A DNA stretch of 6,408 bases, taken from the NCBI GenBank assembly GCA_030640865.1, contig DAOWIP010000217.1, forward strand, positions 1 through 6,408, read 5' to 3'. This DNA is from Sedimentisphaerales bacterium. Its GTDB lineage: Bacteria; Planctomycetota; Phycisphaerae; Sedimentisphaerales; SM23-30. This document shows positions 5,585 through 6,408 of this stretch, piece by piece. Made by a program: the position numbers and the translations under genes. The notes beneath the pieces were generated by a model. The model was not told where the DNA came from. It saw only the letters and a list, made by a program, of their open reading frames with translations, and did no database searches. The first letter of the stretch is position 1. The number at the start of each line of letters is the position of its first letter.

Positions 5585-6408
5585 ATGGCAGGAGAAAAAA
5601 TATTAGTCGTAGATGACGATCAGATTATCCGGGATTCGCTCAGTGAGTTTCTCAAGCTGGAGGGATTCAAGTGCCAGGGAGCGGAAGGATTCGATCAGGC
5701 ACTAAAAGAACTTGAGAAGCAGAGCTACAACCTGGTCATCACCGATGTGAACATGCCGAAGACAGACGGTTTCGAGTTGCTGCGTGTGATTCGCAAACGG
5801 TATCCTGAATTGGTAACCATTGTAATCACCGGCTACGGTACGATCGAAAGCGCGGTCGAGGCAATCAAAATGGGGGCATACGATTATCTGACCAAGCCGA
5901 TTGTCGATGACGAGATCCGAATGATCGTCAGCCGTGCGCTGGAACAGCAGGCGCTCCTTCAGGAAAACCGCAACCTGAAAAAGCAATTGCACAGCCAGTT
6001 CGGGCTGGAAAATATCGTCGGACATGACTATAAAATGCTTAAAGTGTTCGATATGATCGAGGCGGTAGCGGACAGTAAGGCGACGGTGCTGGTATCAGGC
6101 CAAAGCGGGACAGGCAAAAGCCTGATAGCGCGGGCCATTCACCATCGTTCGGGCCGGCCGGGTAGTCCCTTTGTAGAGGTAAGCTGCGGCGCACTGCCGG
6201 AGACGCTCCTGGAAAGTGAGTTGTTCGGTCACGTTAAAGGGTCCTTTACGGGTGCCATAAACAATAAGGAAGGTAAATTTCTGGCGGCTGACGGCGGGAC
6301 AATCTTTCTGGATGAGATTAATTCCGCACCACCGAGTTTTCAGGTTAAGCTGCTGCGGGTAATGCAGGAAAAACAGTTCGCGCCGGTAGGCAGTAACGAG
6401 ACCAAAAC
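5585..6408 (+). CDS. NtrC-family sigma-54-dependent response regulator, C-terminus cut by window edge
   Basis: The frame is open from ATG 5585 to the right edge (274 full codons). Residues 1-120 form a receiver domain with acidic pocket D10-D12, phospho-acceptor D54 (ITDVNMP), T82 and K104. After a linker, the AAA+ sigma-54 interaction domain begins around 143 (IVGHDYKM). It has a Walker A GQSGTGKS (172-179), the sigma-54 contact loop GSFTGA (219-224, where GAFTGA is usual) and a Walker B FLDEI (241-245, D243/E244). The remaining AAA+ residues and the expected Fis-type DNA-binding domain are beyond the window. It should activate sigma-54 promoters when phosphorylated, most likely by the kinase just upstream. 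A GGGAGAG ribosome site (5568-5574) precedes the ATG by 10 nt. Target genes are unknown. Confidence 0.95.
   Translation, partial: MAGEKILVVDDDQIIRDSLSEFLKLEGFKCQGAEGFDQALKELEKQSYNLVITDVNMPKTDGFELLRVIRKRYPELVTIVITGYGTIESAVEAIKMGAYDYLTKPIVDDEIRMIVSRALEQQALLQENRNLKKQLHSQFGLENIVGHDYKMLKVFDMIEAVADSKATVLVSGQSGTGKSLIARAIHHRSGRPGSPFVEVSCGALPETLLESELFGHVKGSFTGAINNKEGKFLAADGGTIFLDEINSAPPSFQVKLLRVMQEKQFAPVGSNETK

Overview
The window looks like part of a planctomycete chromosome, most likely from the Phycisphaerae. Three things suggest this: a formylglycine sulfatase with a Tat-type leader, a large secreted parallel beta-helix protein ending in a single dockerin-like EF-hand segment of the DLDGDG...DLEDLA...FW type, and intergenic DNA rich in GC-rich hairpin repeats. 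This assignment comes from protein style only; there is no rRNA or marker gene here.

Left block (1-3261, minus strand). A sulfatase whose C-terminus runs off the left edge (1-1017) lies downstream of the gene for the secreted beta-helix protein (1200-3125). Each gene is preceded by its own copy of the same 103-bp element (1038-1140 and 3159-3261). The copies align without gaps and differ at 11 positions. The 43 bp nearest each gene are identical and contain an inverted repeat abutting a perfect GGGAATTCCC palindrome, next to a -10-like hexamer. The simplest reading is a shared promoter/operator or leader module that co-regulates two exported proteins, probably acting on a sulfated polysaccharide.

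Middle (3262-3617). This 356-bp stretch shows no credible gene but is full of repeats: a 91-bp segment bounded by C8 and G8 tracts with TA at both ends, a two-hairpin element closed by an outer stem, a small GC hairpin, and an ATGGGCT/AGCCCAT hairpin. It separates the glycan genes from the next block.

Right block (3618-6408). A short membrane permease of the DUF318/UPF0718 (ArsP_1-like) type is read leftward. Divergent from it is a two-component pair: a soluble NtrB-like PAS histidine kinase (4368-5507), then an NtrC-like sigma-54 activator (5585 to the right edge, truncated within its AAA+ domain). The kinase has a good sigma-70-like promoter with an inverted repeat just upstream of its -35. 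A three-copy 16-bp tandem repeat covers the kinase stop codon and part of the gap before the regulator. What the pair senses and controls cannot be told from this window.
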